Source: Anaerolineaceae bacterium
GTDB taxonomy: Bacteria > Chloroflexota > Anaerolineae > Anaerolineales > Anaerolineaceae
Length of the DNA stretch: 5,285 nt
Assembly: GCA_014860845.1 (NCBI GenBank)
Contig: JACZIY010000466.1
Span: 1 to 5,285, forward strand
Direction: 5' to 3'
A program made the translations under genes and the position numbers. This document shows positions 5,142 to 5,285 of this stretch, piece after piece (within the stretch, counting starts at the first letter, position 1; the number at the start of each line of letters is the position of its first letter). Under the pieces are notes generated by a model. The model saw nothing but the letters and a program-made list of their open reading frames with translations. It searched no databases and was not told the origin of the DNA.

Positions 5142-5171
5142 AAAATCCTGTAAATCCCAGTTCAGAATTTT
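5142..5171 (-). repeat. Dispersed repeat, inverted copy A'
   Basis: The exact reverse complement of the 13-mer core is at 5145-5157, 79 bases after the core of B'. The flank CAGTTCAGA mirrors TCTGAACAG of copy A at 1529-1537 apart from one base, and both copies end in A/T runs. Confidence 0.7.
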
Positions 5172-5213
5172 GCTGCGGGAGTGGAACACGTCCACCTAAG
5201 AATATATCAGCCA

Positions 5214-5285
5214 TTATTCCAAAGATTGAAGAAAAGCAAAAAGATCTGCCAGATCAGCGTCGCTCATTTTCCAGCGCGGCATATC
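5214..5285 (-). CDS. C-type cytochrome, C-terminal 23 residues, gene continues beyond the window
   Basis: The minus-strand frame ending at TAA (5216-5214) is open to the window edge and reads DMPRWKMSDADLADLFAFL followed by QSLE. The pattern MPxW...S-D-x-[DE]-L-x-D-L-x-A-[FY]-L-x-x-L is the usual C-terminal helix of class I cytochromes c, where the Met of the MP motif is the sixth haem iron ligand. The CXXCH haem-binding site would lie upstream, outside the window. Proteins of this type are exported and carry electrons in respiration. The frame is too short for certainty, and a fused cytochrome domain at the end of a larger enzyme is equally possible. A weak hairpin GTGGA-N5-TCCAC (5181-5195) lies just downstream without a T-run. 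Confidence 0.65.
   Translation of the reverse strand, partial: DMPRWKMSDADLADLFAFLQSLE

Larger units (their letters stand above)
4701..5213. other. AT-rich intergenic stretch without a recognised gene
   Basis: No convincing coding frame is seen on either strand. The stretch holds a candidate lipoprotein promoter, an 8-bp hairpin, phased ATTAGT motifs, and the inverted copies of the dispersed repeats. Confidence 0.55.

Noticed and set aside
1524..5171. Insertion sequence or transposon with its own transposase
   Set aside because: No transposase, resolvase or integrase frame is present; the flanking inverted repeats are short and diverge between the cores, so no IS is called.

Overview
The window is a piece of bacterial chromosome. 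The mix of an EttA-type ABC-F protein, a DoxX/DoxD membrane protein, a DUF1059 mini-protein and a c-type cytochrome tail, together with moderate GC content and intergenic 'ACAGGATTTACAGGAT' dispersed repeats, fits an environmental bacterium, perhaps Chloroflexota (Anaerolineae-like). That placement is an inference from general familiarity and rests on no database search.

Layout. Bases 1-717 (+) are the C-terminal half of EttA, a ribosome-associated ABC-F ATPase, cut by the window edge. An intergenic promoter region follows, with a CRP/FNR-type palindrome at 734-749, leading to a DoxX/DoxD-family membrane protein (819-1403, +). That gene ends inside a heptamer tandem repeat and is followed by a strong hairpin at 1442-1473. 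Bases 1474-1979 hold no gene but contain several short dispersed repeats, a candidate promoter and a leader inverted repeat for a DUF1059 mini-protein (1980-2183, +). Between that gene and the convergent phospholipase D-like gene lies a cluster of four hairpins (2208-2366) built on a diverged tandem unit. The stem sequences change while the pairing is kept.

The minus strand then carries three items, in order of transcription: a small cysteine-containing lipoprotein (4688 to 4383), an open frame without ATG that looks like a gene remnant (about 4378 to 4169), and a 556-residue two-domain phospholipase D-like protein (4098 to 2428) with its own promoter. The last 72 bases hold the C-terminus of a c-type cytochrome on the minus strand (5214-5285).

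How it fits together. ettA and doxX look like host backbone genes with independent transcription. The stretch from about 1524 to 5171 is bracketed by two copies of a 13-mer on the left and two inverted copies on the right, spaced 80 and 79 bp, so the DUF1059/PLD/lipoprotein block may be an accessory island. I see no transposase, integrase or toxin-antitoxin pair, and nothing shows that the island genes form one functional system. The most noteworthy signals are the covarying hairpin array, the symmetric inverted repeat pairs, and the PLD protein whose first HKD motif lacks its aspartate.
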